NCBI GenBank assembly: GCA_026415195.1
Contig: JAOAHO010000019.1
Span: 1-46,883 of the forward strand
Direction: 5' to 3'
DNA length: 46,883 bases
Source: Bacteroidia bacterium
GTDB lineage: Bacteria; Bacteroidota; Bacteroidia; B-17B0; Aurantibacillaceae
Shown here one piece after another: positions 9,272 through 16,410 of the stretch (its first letter is position 1; every line of letters starts with the position of its first letter). A program made the position numbers and the translations under genes. The notes under the pieces were generated by a model that was not told the origin of the DNA, did no database searches, and worked only from the letters and a program-made list of their open reading frames with translations.

Positions 9272-10454
9272 GCCCAAATATATTATTTTATTTTTCGTTG
9301 CCTTATCGTTTTTTGGGCAAAACCGTTTTCCTCAGATACAGGATTATGCTTCCATCATTTGTGGTGCCGACCAAATACATGAGTACCTTCCTTTGCTGAA
9401 GGGCAGGAGGGTGGGCCTGGTAACCAATGCTTCCGGACTTGTCGGAAAAAAACACATCGTTGATACACTCAGGGCATTGAACATAAATATTGTAAAAATA
9501 TTTTCCCCCGAGCATGGTTTTCGTGGCATGGCCGATGCGGGCGAGAAAGTGGGCAGCACGGTGGACAGCATTACGGGCATTCCCGTTGTCTCGTTATATG
9601 GAAAAAAGAAAAAACCCGAACATGAAGATTTGAAAGGATTGGATATCATGGTATTCGATATTCAGGATGTGGGGGTAAGGTTTTATACCTATTTATCTAC
9701 ATTGCATTACGTGATTGAAGCGTGTGCAGAATTTCCAAAGCCCCTCATTGTGTTAGACAGGCCCAATCCCAACGGTTTTTACATAGACGGGCCGGTGATG
9801 AAAAAAGAATTCCGTTCTTTTCTCGGTTTACATCCCGTACCAATAGTTTATGGCATGACCATTGGCGAATATGCAAATATGATATTGGGTGAAAGATGGG
9901 TTTCGTTTGTAAGAAGGACGTTCCAAATGGTTGTCATCCCTTGTAAGAATTACGATCGTAATAAGACCACACGTTTGCCCGTACCGCCATCCCCCAATTT
10001 AAATTCTTTTGAATCTGTGTTACTTTATCCCACACTTGGTTTGCTGGAAGGCACAAAAGCATCCGTGGGGCGTGGAACCCCATTTCCATTTCAATGCATC
10101 GCCCATCCTGAGTATCCCGATACGGAGTTTTGTTTCATACCCCGGGCCAATGCCGTCAACAAACGCCCCCTTTATGAAGGGCAACGTTGTTGTGGAATTA
10201 ATTTAAGTCAAAGCCGGTACCTTACTCAACATCCGAAAACGATAATGCCGGAATGGATCAGGCAATTTGCACTGCGCTTAAAAAAAGAGGATTTCTTTAC
10301 TAAGAATTTTGAGCCACATGCAGGAAATGCCGAACTGAGAAAACAATTAGTGTCAAGAATTTCCATATCCGATATTCGCAAAACCTGGCAGAAGGATTTG
10401 GAACAATTTAAAAAAATAAGAAAAAAATATTTAATTTATCCCGATTTTGAATGA
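9270..10454 (+). CDS. NamZ-like exo-beta-N-acetylmuramidase (DUF1343, GH171 type)
   Basis: The 394-residue protein starts with a signal peptide (MPKYIILFFVALSFFG) and then shows the DUF1343 blocks in order: GRRVGLVTNASGLVGKKH, IFSPEHGFRG, DIMVFDIQDVGVRFYTYLS, VLDRPNPNGFYIDGPV, YGMTIGEYANMILGE and LGLLEGTKASVGRGTPFPF. The characterised member, NamZ, removes N-acetylmuramic acid from non-reducing ends of peptidoglycan fragments, so a role in cell-wall turnover or recycling in the periplasm is expected. The frame stays open upstream to 9048, but ATG 9270 is preferred because it begins the signal peptide. It overlaps the next gene by 4 bases (ATGA). Confidence 0.88.
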   Translation: MPKYIILFFVALSFFGQNRFPQIQDYASIICGADQIHEYLPLLKGRRVGLVTNASGLVGKKHIVDTLRALNINIVKIFSPEHGFRGMADAGEKVGSTVDSITGIPVVSLYGKKKKPEHEDLKGLDIMVFDIQDVGVRFYTYLSTLHYVIEACAEFPKPLIVLDRPNPNGFYIDGPVMKKEFRSFLGLHPVPIVYGMTIGEYANMILGERWVSFVRRTFQMVVIPCKNYDRNKTTRLPVPPSPNLNSFESVLLYPTLGLLEGTKASVGRGTPFPFQCIAHPEYPDTEFCFIPRANAVNKRPLYEGQRCCGINLSQSRYLTQHPKTIMPEWIRQFALRLKKEDFFTKNFEPHAGNAELRKQLVSRISISDIRKTWQKDLEQFKKIRKKYLIYPDFE

Positions 10455-11356
10455 ATATCTCCGGTTGGAAAAACCGCCTTAAATCTTTCGGAGCAATTTA
10501 TGCTTTTTATCGTTTTTTGAAAAGTATTGTCCGGCAGTTCAGGAGGTGGATTTGGTCACTACAATACGGAAAGTTAACCAAACAGGATTTAGTTCATTTT
10601 TTTTCCGAAATCGGAATGAAAGCGGGGGATGTGTGGATGGTGCACTCTTCCCTGAATGCCATGGGTTTTGTGGAAGGAGGGGCAGGAACAGTGGTGGATG
10701 CCATACTGGAATTATTGGGGCCTGAAGGCACATTGGTTATGCCATCATTCCCCGCCGTAGGCAAAAATGCTGATTATGTTAAAACACACAGAGTTTTTGA
10801 TGTGCAGAAAACACCTTCAGCCATGGGAGTAATAACAGAAACTTTCAGAAAAATGCCCGGGGCGGCAAGAAGTTGGCATTTAACCGACAGCGTCTGTGCT
10901 TTTGGCAAACATGCACGCTATCTGACAGAAAATCATCATGAATGCCTTCGGCCTCACGAAGAAGGAAGTCCATTTGAACGGTTTGTCCGCCTGGAAGGTA
11001 AAATTTTATTGATAGGCGTGCATCTTGATACTTTAACTTTATTGCATGTATCCGAAGATGCCATTCCGGGTTTTCGTTATCCCGTATATCTTCAGGAACC
11101 GGCAGAGTATGAAATAATTACACCTGACGGAAAAAAAATTAAATCCAAAACCATGGTGCATAATCCTGACGTCTCAAGGCAAAGAAAATGCGAAGGATTA
11201 TGGAAGCATTTTATCAGGGAGGGCTTTGCTTTTGAAAAAAAGTTCAAAGGTTGTGCTTATCGGATAATTGATGCAAAAAGCATGACGCAATGGTTGATTA
11301 AGGCCTATCATGAGAAGGGCATCACCATGTACACTCCTGACGGTTTAAACGATTAG
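10451..11356 (+). CDS. AAC(3)/YokD-family N-acetyltransferase-like protein
   Basis: The 301-residue protein carries the AAC(3) family core: GDVWMVHSSLNAMGFVEGG, GPEGTLVMPSFP, the SAMGVITETFRKMPGAARSW block with following H-L-T-D-S, and HEEGSPFERF plus GKILLIGVHLDTLTLLH. Family members use acetyl-CoA to acetylate amino groups on aminosugars. The N-terminal 45 residues are basic and aromatic and form an extra extension. Between a muramidase-like and a deacetylase-like gene, a role on cell-wall or polysaccharide aminosugars is more likely than antibiotic resistance, but this is inferred from context. It is joined to the upstream gene by an ATGA overlap. Confidence 0.85.
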   Translation: MNISGWKNRLKSFGAIYAFYRFLKSIVRQFRRWIWSLQYGKLTKQDLVHFFSEIGMKAGDVWMVHSSLNAMGFVEGGAGTVVDAILELLGPEGTLVMPSFPAVGKNADYVKTHRVFDVQKTPSAMGVITETFRKMPGAARSWHLTDSVCAFGKHARYLTENHHECLRPHEEGSPFERFVRLEGKILLIGVHLDTLTLLHVSEDAIPGFRYPVYLQEPAEYEIITPDGKKIKSKTMVHNPDVSRQRKCEGLWKHFIREGFAFEKKFKGCAYRIIDAKSMTQWLIKAYHEKGITMYTPDGLND

Positions 11357-11358
11357 TT

Positions 11359-12357
11359 ATGTTCGTTTGCCTGACATTTGATTATGAATTATTTTTCGGC
11401 AGCCGAAGCGGAACCGTTAAAAAATGCCTTTTGGAACCTACGGAAAAACTCCTTCAAATTTTTTCAAAGCATAAAATACAAACTACGTTTTTTGTAGATG
11501 CATCGTATTTACTTAAACTAAGAGAATCGGCAATACAAAATCCGTTTTCGGCCGATGAATGGAGTATGATTTCAACACAATTAATTTACCTGGTAAACGA
11601 TGGCCACGAATTAGGTTTGCATATACATCCGCATTGGATGGATGTTGAAAGAAAAGGCAAGAATTGGCAAATGTCCACCGATCGATATCGTTTTCATCAG
11701 TGGGAGAAGGATATCAGGGATCAGCATTTTAATGAAGCATGTGCATTGCTGAGGGAATATTACAAAGGCCTTGCTTCATTCAGGGCCGGCGGATGGTGCA
11801 TACAACCTTTTGAAGATTTCAAGGCACTTTTTGAAAAAAACAGATTGTTTATTGACAGCAGCGTTGTTCCGGGTTTTAAAATGAATACTCGTCATCACCA
11901 ATTCGATTTTACTGATTTCCCGGAAGGAAAAAGTTATCTGAAATTCAGCTATGACCCTTGTAAGGAAGATGCCGATGGGCCGTTTTTGGAATTGCCGGTA
12001 AGTGCCGATATCATTAGCCCATGGCATCAGTACAAAATGTTTTGGTTTCATCGTATTAACCCTGAAATTCATTTGCCTTTGGGAGACGGAGATTGGATTA
12101 AAGACAAATCATTTCATTACAAGAAATATATTTTTCCTTATAAGCATTTTGCTTCAACAGACGGATACTATGTATCCCGAATGAAAAACAATCTTATGAA
12201 AACATTTAAAAAGGGTGAGGATATATACATTACCCTTGGCCACCCTAAATCCATGTCGGTGTATAGTTTTGAGGAGTTGGAAAAATTTATTGTTTTTGCC
12301 AAAAGTCAAGGTGTGCGTTTTTCTACTTTAAAATCTTTGGCAGAAGGGCTGATTTAA
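11359..12357 (+). CDS. Polysaccharide deacetylase-like (NodB/CE4 superfamily) protein
   Basis: The 332-residue protein starts with VCLTFDYELFFG, matching the first CE4 motif (TFDD-like, D8/E10), followed by TTFFVDASYL, a HELGLHIHPHW segment that supplies the metal-binding His pair, and FRAGGWCIQPF, the third motif. This layout is the NodB-like deacetylase fold, acting on N-acetylated sugars. The usual second Asp of TFDD is Tyr-Glu here, so activity may differ. There is no signal peptide, so it should act in the cytoplasm on a glycan precursor. It follows the AAC(3)-like gene after 2 bases and ends the three-gene unit. Confidence 0.8.
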   Translation: MFVCLTFDYELFFGSRSGTVKKCLLEPTEKLLQIFSKHKIQTTFFVDASYLLKLRESAIQNPFSADEWSMISTQLIYLVNDGHELGLHIHPHWMDVERKGKNWQMSTDRYRFHQWEKDIRDQHFNEACALLREYYKGLASFRAGGWCIQPFEDFKALFEKNRLFIDSSVVPGFKMNTRHHQFDFTDFPEGKSYLKFSYDPCKEDADGPFLELPVSADIISPWHQYKMFWFHRINPEIHLPLGDGDWIKDKSFHYKKYIFPYKHFASTDGYYVSRMKNNLMKTFKKGEDIYITLGHPKSMSVYSFEELEKFIVFAKSQGVRFSTLKSLAEGLI

Positions 12358-12361
12358 TGTG

Positions 12362-12392
12362 TTGGTTGATAAAGGAAAATTTCGGAAATTTG
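12362..12392 (+). promoter_or_regulatory. Possible promoter of tRNA-Leu
   Basis: TTG at 12362-12364 (or 12366-12368) and GAAATTTG at 12385-12392 give a near match to TTG-N17-20-TAnnTTTG, with one mismatch in the -7 box. The tRNA begins 16 bases later. Confidence 0.35.
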
Positions 12393-12407
12393 CTTTCGAA
12401 AACGCCT

Positions 12408-12489
12408 GCCCGGATGGTGGAATTGGTAGACACGTACGTTTGAGGGGCGTATGCCGCAAGGCGTGAGGGTTCAAGTCCCTCTCCGGGTA
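12408..12489 (+). tRNA. tRNA-Leu (anticodon GAG)
   Basis: An 82-base class II tRNA: acceptor GCCCGGA pairs with TCCGGGT, the D-arm reads GGTGGAATTGGTAGACAC, the anticodon stem TACGT/GCGTA holds the loop TTGAGGG with anticodon GAG, the long variable arm is TGCCGCAAGGCG, and the T-arm is GAGGGTTCAAGTCCCTC. The 3' CCA is not encoded. Confidence 0.95.
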
Positions 12490-12502
12490 CTAATCTCCTG
12501 AA

Positions 12503-13333
12503 TTGCGAAGTTTTTTCATCATCTGCTTTGTTTTATTGCTGCCATTCTTTTACGTTGCCGATACTTTAAAACTAAGAAAAACCTTGGCTTTTTCAGCCAC
12601 TGCAGGTATGGGCATAGGTTCTTTACTGTGGTTGCAAAAGGTTTGGTATGCCCCTTACCATAACGAAAAATTTCACTTTTTTGATGATGCCGGGGAATGG
12701 TTGCAGATGGACAAAGCCGGGCATGTGTTTACGGCTTATCAGGCCTCAAGAATTCTGGGAAATTATTACGAGAATTCCGGAATTAAGCATCCTTTTTTGT
12801 GGTCATCGGGGATTACTTTGGGCTACCTTACAGCCATAGAAGTTATGGACGGATTCAGTTCCGGTTGGGGGTTTTCCAAAACCGATTTTTGGTGTAATAT
12901 CCTGGGAACAATACCGGCAACCCTAACTGAATATGAGTTTTTGAAAGGTGTGAAATTTAAATTTTCTTATGTTCCGCATTCTAAGCTTTACAGGCAGAAG
13001 CCCGCATTACTTGGTTCTAATTTTGCCGAGCGTGTTTTAAAAGATTACAATAATCAGGCCTACTGGTTCAGTATTCCCTTCTTCCCTGGAAATGGAATTC
13101 ATAAAGTTATATGTATTTCTTTGGGTTACGGTGCCGATGGCATGTTAAGCGGGCATCCTGTTGCAGGAGACGGAAGAGCACGCAACTTTTACCTGAGTTT
13201 TGACATCAATCCGAATGCTTTACCTATCAGAAAGAAAATATGGAAAAAATTGTTTGGGGTGTTTAATGTTTTAAAGTTGCCTTTTCCCGCCGTTGGAATA
13301 AACAAAAATGGAATGTTTTTTACGATAAGATGA
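12503..13333 (+). CDS. DUF2279 family protein
   Basis: The 276-residue protein has the DUF2279 core FHFFDDAGEWLQMDKAGH, then an IEVMDGFSSGWGFSKTDF segment, then LGSNFAERVLKDYNNQAYW. The N-terminus is a signal peptide or membrane anchor (RSFFIICFVLLLPFFYVAD), and members are predicted periplasmic or outer-membrane associated proteins of unknown role. An in-frame stop at 12491 limits the start to the TTG at 12503, the only codon that gives the hydrophobic N-terminus. That start is just 13 bases after the tRNA-Leu gene, so the mRNA probably arises from a tRNA-mRNA transcript or has almost no leader. Confidence 0.82.
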   Translation: MRSFFIICFVLLLPFFYVADTLKLRKTLAFSATAGMGIGSLLWLQKVWYAPYHNEKFHFFDDAGEWLQMDKAGHVFTAYQASRILGNYYENSGIKHPFLWSSGITLGYLTAIEVMDGFSSGWGFSKTDFWCNILGTIPATLTEYEFLKGVKFKFSYVPHSKLYRQKPALLGSNFAERVLKDYNNQAYWFSIPFFPGNGIHKVICISLGYGADGMLSGHPVAGDGRARNFYLSFDINPNALPIRKKIWKKLFGVFNVLKLPFPAVGINKNGMFFTIR

Positions 13334-13334
13334 C

Positions 13335-13387
13335 TTAATATCGGATAAAAAAATATTTTGATTATCCGATATTAATTTGTAAATTTG
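13335..13387 (+). promoter_or_regulatory. Perfect 14-bp inverted repeat overlapping a consensus promoter (probable operator of the Fic gene)
   Basis: TTAATATCGGATAA (13335-13348) and TTATCCGATATTAA (13362-13375) are perfect inverted copies with a 13-base spacer. TTTTG (13356-13360) and TAAATTTG (13380-13387), separated by 19 bases, match the Bacteroidota -33 and -7 boxes. The right arm therefore lies between the two promoter boxes, the classic place for a repressor. The GTG start of the Fic gene is 3 bases after the -7 box. Confidence 0.65.
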
Positions 13388-13390
13388 GGT

Positions 13391-14359
13391 GTGGAAAAAT
13401 GGTATAGGATAAATGATGCCCTTTTAGCCGCAATTGATGAACACCTTCAAAGGTTGAGCGAGAAAAAATCCCGCCTCGACCAAAGAAGGCCTTTGTCTCC
13501 TTCTGCCCTTGAGAGGATTAAAAGTGAACTCTATCTGGAATGGAACCATCATTCCAATGCAATAGAAGGCAATACGCTTACCCTGAACGAGACCAAAGTC
13601 GTACTGCAGGACGGCCTTACCATTGGAGGTAAATCCTTAAGGGAACACCTGGAAATAGTCGGCCACAATGAGGCCATTGCTTTTGTGGAACAACTTGCAC
13701 ATCCAAAGTATGTTCTTAATGGCAAGGACATACTGGAACTGCATAACATAATTATGCATCAGGTTCAAAAAGATATTGCGGGAAGAATCAGGAACGGTGC
13801 GGTAAGGATCAGCGGAGCCAACTTCATTCCTCCGGCTCCCCATAAAGTTCCTGAACTGTTCGATGACATGATTTATAACATCGTTTCTTTGAATAATACA
13901 TATCATCCGATATTAATTTCCGCTTTGCTTCATCATCGTTTTGTTTGGATACATCCGTTTTTTGATGGTAACGGCCGTGTTGCACGCCTCGTGATGAACC
14001 TTTTGCTCATGAGCAAAGGATATCCGCCTGCCATTATTCTGAAAGAAGACCGAAAGAAATATTACGATGCCCTGAACAAAGCCAATCATGCCGACTATGA
14101 AAAATTTTTTCTTTTGATTTTGCAGGCAGCAGAACGTTCAATGAATATTTACCTCGGCACTTTCCCTGATGCCGACCACTATGATACTATCTCTAACATT
14201 GTATCTGAACCTGATGTGCCCTATAACAGCGAATATGTGAGTTTGCTGGCAAGAAGGGGGAAAATTGATGCCTACAAAGAAGGCAAAAATTGGTACACTT
14301 CAAAAAATGCCATAAAGGAATATATATCGGGTAGGAAAAGGGTAAGGAAATTAAAATAG
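13391..14359 (+). CDS. Fic-domain protein (AMP-transferase type, class II) with C-terminal helix-turn-helix-like region
   Basis: The 322-residue protein has the complete Fic motif HPFFDGNGRVAR (residues 188-199 counted from this start), with catalytic His, and the inhibitory motif SNAIEGN at 55-61 ahead of it, which marks class II Fic proteins whose N-terminal helix blocks the ATP site. Fic enzymes usually transfer AMP from ATP to a hydroxyl side chain of a target protein. The C-terminal 60 residues (YVSLLARRGKIDAYKEGKNW, then a TSKNAIKEYI segment) resemble a MerR/excisionase-type DNA-binding fold. Start is GTG 13391 or TTG 13385; there is no ATG. With the inverted repeat in its promoter, self-regulation is likely. 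No antitoxin partner gene is adjacent. Confidence 0.92.
   Translation: MEKWYRINDALLAAIDEHLQRLSEKKSRLDQRRPLSPSALERIKSELYLEWNHHSNAIEGNTLTLNETKVVLQDGLTIGGKSLREHLEIVGHNEAIAFVEQLAHPKYVLNGKDILELHNIIMHQVQKDIAGRIRNGAVRISGANFIPPAPHKVPELFDDMIYNIVSLNNTYHPILISALLHHRFVWIHPFFDGNGRVARLVMNLLLMSKGYPPAIILKEDRKKYYDALNKANHADYEKFFLLILQAAERSMNIYLGTFPDADHYDTISNIVSEPDVPYNSEYVSLLARRGKIDAYKEGKNWYTSKNAIKEYISGRKRVRKLK
13905..13919 (+). promoter_or_regulatory. Internal copy of the Fic operator half-site
   Basis: ATCCGATATTAATTT here is identical over 15 bases to 13364-13378, the right arm of the upstream inverted repeat plus three bases. It lies inside the Fic coding region about 520 bases downstream. It may be a secondary binding site, or a chance match. 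Confidence 0.4.
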
Positions 14360-14363
14360 TAAT

Positions 14364-15212
14364 CTAATTACATTGATGCTTCCATCTTTTATGAGTCCAC
14401 AGCCAACATTCGGGCTGTTGGCGGATATTATTTTCCAGGGCTTTTACATGCTTTTCAGTGATTGACTGTTCATTTTCATTTATCGGTTTTTCCGTAATAA
14501 GTATGGCATCCACCTGATACATTCCTTTTGAAATTTTGATAACGGGAAAATATACCACAGGTGCATTGAATTTTTTTGCAAGCTTTTCAGGACCTTTGAA
14601 TACGGTGGTTTTTTTGTTCAGGAAAGGAAGGCAATAGGAATGTTCCGGAGGGGCGCTTTGGTCGGCAATCAGGCCGATGATGAATTTTCCGTCGGGATGT
14701 TGCCTGATGTATCTGAGCAAACCATTCATGGGAACAGGAATGGTTCCGAATCTGCTTCGTAAATTCTGCATCCAGGCATCAAATTTTTTGTTTGTCAACG
14801 GGTGATAAACTCCCAGCAGGGGAGTGGAAAATTGTGCGGCGTAACCTGCATTCACCCATTCCCAGTTTCCGCAATGGCCCAATACGGCAATGATGTATTG
14901 ATATTTTTGGGGCAGTTCATTCAGTAGTTTTGTTGCTTGTTCCGTAAATCGTACTCTGTTGGATATCTCTTCGCGGGGTATCCTTTGTAACATAAGCACT
15001 TCCACAAATAAATCGCTGAAATGCCAGTAAAATTTTTTTTCTAATTCCCTAAGTTCATTTTCTTTTTTATCAGGAAAGGCAAAAGATAAATGTTCCCTGA
15101 CTACTTTTTTTCGATAACCGACTATGCGGTAGATAAAAAAATAAAATACACGGCTTATTCCATAAAGAACGGAGTGGGGGAGGGGGGATAGTATTTTCAG
15201 GGCATACAGCAC
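14364..15212 (-). CDS. LpxL/HtrB-family lipid A (lauroyl/myristoyl) acyltransferase-like protein
   Basis: The 282-residue protein carries the acyltransferase HX4E motif (GHCGNWEW) and the LpxL-family landmarks YRKKVVREHLSFAFPDKKE, GLIADQSAPPEHSY and LAKKFNAPVVYFPV, ending in WLWTHKRWK. Such enzymes add a secondary acyl chain to the lipid A precursor at the inner membrane; an N-terminal hydrophobic stretch (VLYGISRVFYFFIYRIV) anchors it. The start is GTG at 15212, immediately after the TGA of the LOG-family gene with no gap, so it is translationally coupled. It is the last gene of the kmo-ruvX-LOG-acyltransferase operon. An ornithine-lipid type acyltransferase is a less likely alternative. Confidence 0.88.
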   Translation of the reverse strand: MLYALKILSPLPHSVLYGISRVFYFFIYRIVGYRKKVVREHLSFAFPDKKENELRELEKKFYWHFSDLFVEVLMLQRIPREEISNRVRFTEQATKLLNELPQKYQYIIAVLGHCGNWEWVNAGYAAQFSTPLLGVYHPLTNKKFDAWMQNLRSRFGTIPVPMNGLLRYIRQHPDGKFIIGLIADQSAPPEHSYCLPFLNKKTTVFKGPEKLAKKFNAPVVYFPVIKISKGMYQVDAILITEKPINENEQSITEKHVKALENNIRQQPECWLWTHKRWKHQCN

Positions 15213-15926
15213 TCAAAAATTGGGTTTGAGGGCATATTTAGAATAAAATTGGGTTATTTCATTTACGGCGTCTTCGGCCGTATCTACCAGTTTGAAAAGA
15301 TCAAAGTCTTCTTTGCTGATGTTGTGTTCTTTTTCATACATGGTGTGTGTCATCCAGTCCATAAGCCCTTTCCAGTAATCGGTTCCCACCAGGATAACGG
15401 GGAATTGGGCAATCTTGTCGGTTTGTACCAAAGTAAGGGCTTCAAACAGTTCGTCCATGGTGCCAAAACCTCCTGGCATACCGATAAACCCCTGAGAATA
15501 TTTCAGAAAAATGGTTTTTCGTACATAAAAATAATCGAAGAAAATACTCAGGTCTTTATCAATATAATCGTTAGGTTTTTGTTCAAATGGCAATACGATG
15601 TTCAATCCTATGCTGGGCCCCCCGCCTCGTTTGGCGCCCTTGTTGGCGGCTTCCATGATGCCGGGCCCTCCGCCCGTAATAACACCAAAACCCTCTTTCA
15701 CCAGCCGGTATGCAATTTCTTCGGCCATGATGTAGTATTTGTTATCGGGCTTGGTGCGGGCACTTCCGAAGATGCTCACGCACGGACCGATGCGGCTCAT
15801 TTTTTCAAACCCCTCAACGAATTCACTCATGATTTTGAAAATTTGCCAGCTGTCACGGGCTTTAATGTCGCTCCAGTCTTTTTTGGTAAAAGCGCGGCGG
15901 ATCTTTTCTTCGTCCTGATTGGTCAT
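15213..15926 (-). CDS. LOG-family protein (TIGR00730), nucleotide 5'-monophosphate phosphoribohydrolase type
   Basis: The 237-residue protein contains the LOG family signatures GGGPGIMEAANKGAKRGGG and MPGGFGTMDELFEALTLVQT (PGGxGTxxE), in a Rossmann-like fold. Characterised members split the N-glycosidic bond of nucleoside 5'-monophosphates, including cytokinin riboside phosphates; older databases call them lysine decarboxylases, which is incorrect. The N-terminal 50 residues form a helical extension (RRAFTKKDWSDIKARDSW) seen in the longer LOG subgroup. It lies between ruvX (58-base gap upstream) and the acyltransferase (0-base gap downstream). Confidence 0.9.
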   Translation of the reverse strand: MTNQDEEKIRRAFTKKDWSDIKARDSWQIFKIMSEFVEGFEKMSRIGPCVSIFGSARTKPDNKYYIMAEEIAYRLVKEGFGVITGGGPGIMEAANKGAKRGGGPSIGLNIVLPFEQKPNDYIDKDLSIFFDYFYVRKTIFLKYSQGFIGMPGGFGTMDELFEALTLVQTDKIAQFPVILVGTDYWKGLMDWMTHTMYEKEHNISKEDFDLFKLVDTAEDAVNEITQFYSKYALKPNF

Positions 15927-15984
15927 GAATTAAACAATTTATTAATTCAATACGTAAAAATCAGGCAAATTGTGCAAATACATA

Positions 15985-16410
15985 TTATTTTTTTTGATTT
16001 TTTCGCAATTCCAGGTAATCATTCAGTAAAATGGCAGCTGAAATCTTGTCCACCAAAGCTTTGTTTTTACGTTTTTCTTTACTGATACCTGAAAGTAAAA
16101 TCGTTTGGGAAGCTATGCTGCTGGTGAAGCGTTCATCGATGGTATGGATGAGAATGTCCGGAAACTTTTTTTTAATTGTATCCGCACATGCCTTTACAAG
16201 AGGTGAAATATCATTCATATCATTATTCAATGTTAAAGGCAAGCCGATCACGATTTCGGATATGGGATCTTTTTGATTTAGTTTTTCCACGTATGCCAGA
16301 ATTTCCTCCGTAGGAATAGTCTCGAGGGGTTGGCCAAACATCTGAAGGGGGTCGGAAATGGCAAGCCCGGTGCGCTTAATACCGAAATCTATGGCTAAAA
16401 TGCGCCCCAT
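15985..16410 (-). CDS. ruvX: RuvX/YqgF-family putative pre-16S rRNA nuclease / Holliday junction resolvase
   Basis: The 141-residue protein matches the YqgF family over its whole length: RILAIDFGIKRTGLAISD with the first catalytic Asp, SEIVIGLPLTLN, HTIDERFTSSIASQ with the second acidic site, and ALVDKISAAILLNDYL. The RNase H-like fold is thought to process pre-16S rRNA ends. Its ATG (16410-16408) directly follows the TGA of kmo (16413-16411) without a gap, so translation is probably coupled to kmo. Confidence 0.92.
   Translation of the reverse strand: MGRILAIDFGIKRTGLAISDPLQMFGQPLETIPTEEILAYVEKLNQKDPISEIVIGLPLTLNNDMNDISPLVKACADTIKKKFPDILIHTIDERFTSSIASQTILLSGISKEKRKNKALVDKISAAILLNDYLELRKNQKK

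Noticed and set aside
10451..11356. Aminoglycoside resistance gene.
   Set aside because: The family is AAC(3)-like, but the neighbours are glycan enzymes and nothing suggests a resistance cassette.
13335..13375. The 14-bp inverted repeat as a terminator for the DUF2279 gene.
   Set aside because: The arms are AT-rich, the spacer is 13 bases and no T tract follows; its placement within promoter boxes fits an operator better.
13385..14359. Fic toxin of a toxin-antitoxin pair.
   Set aside because: The inhibitory SNAIEGN motif is within the protein and no small antitoxin gene is adjacent on either side.
15249..16085. A 278-codon plus-strand frame covering the LOG gene and the end of ruvX.
   Set aside because: It lies wholly opposite two well-conserved genes and shows no recognisable protein family.
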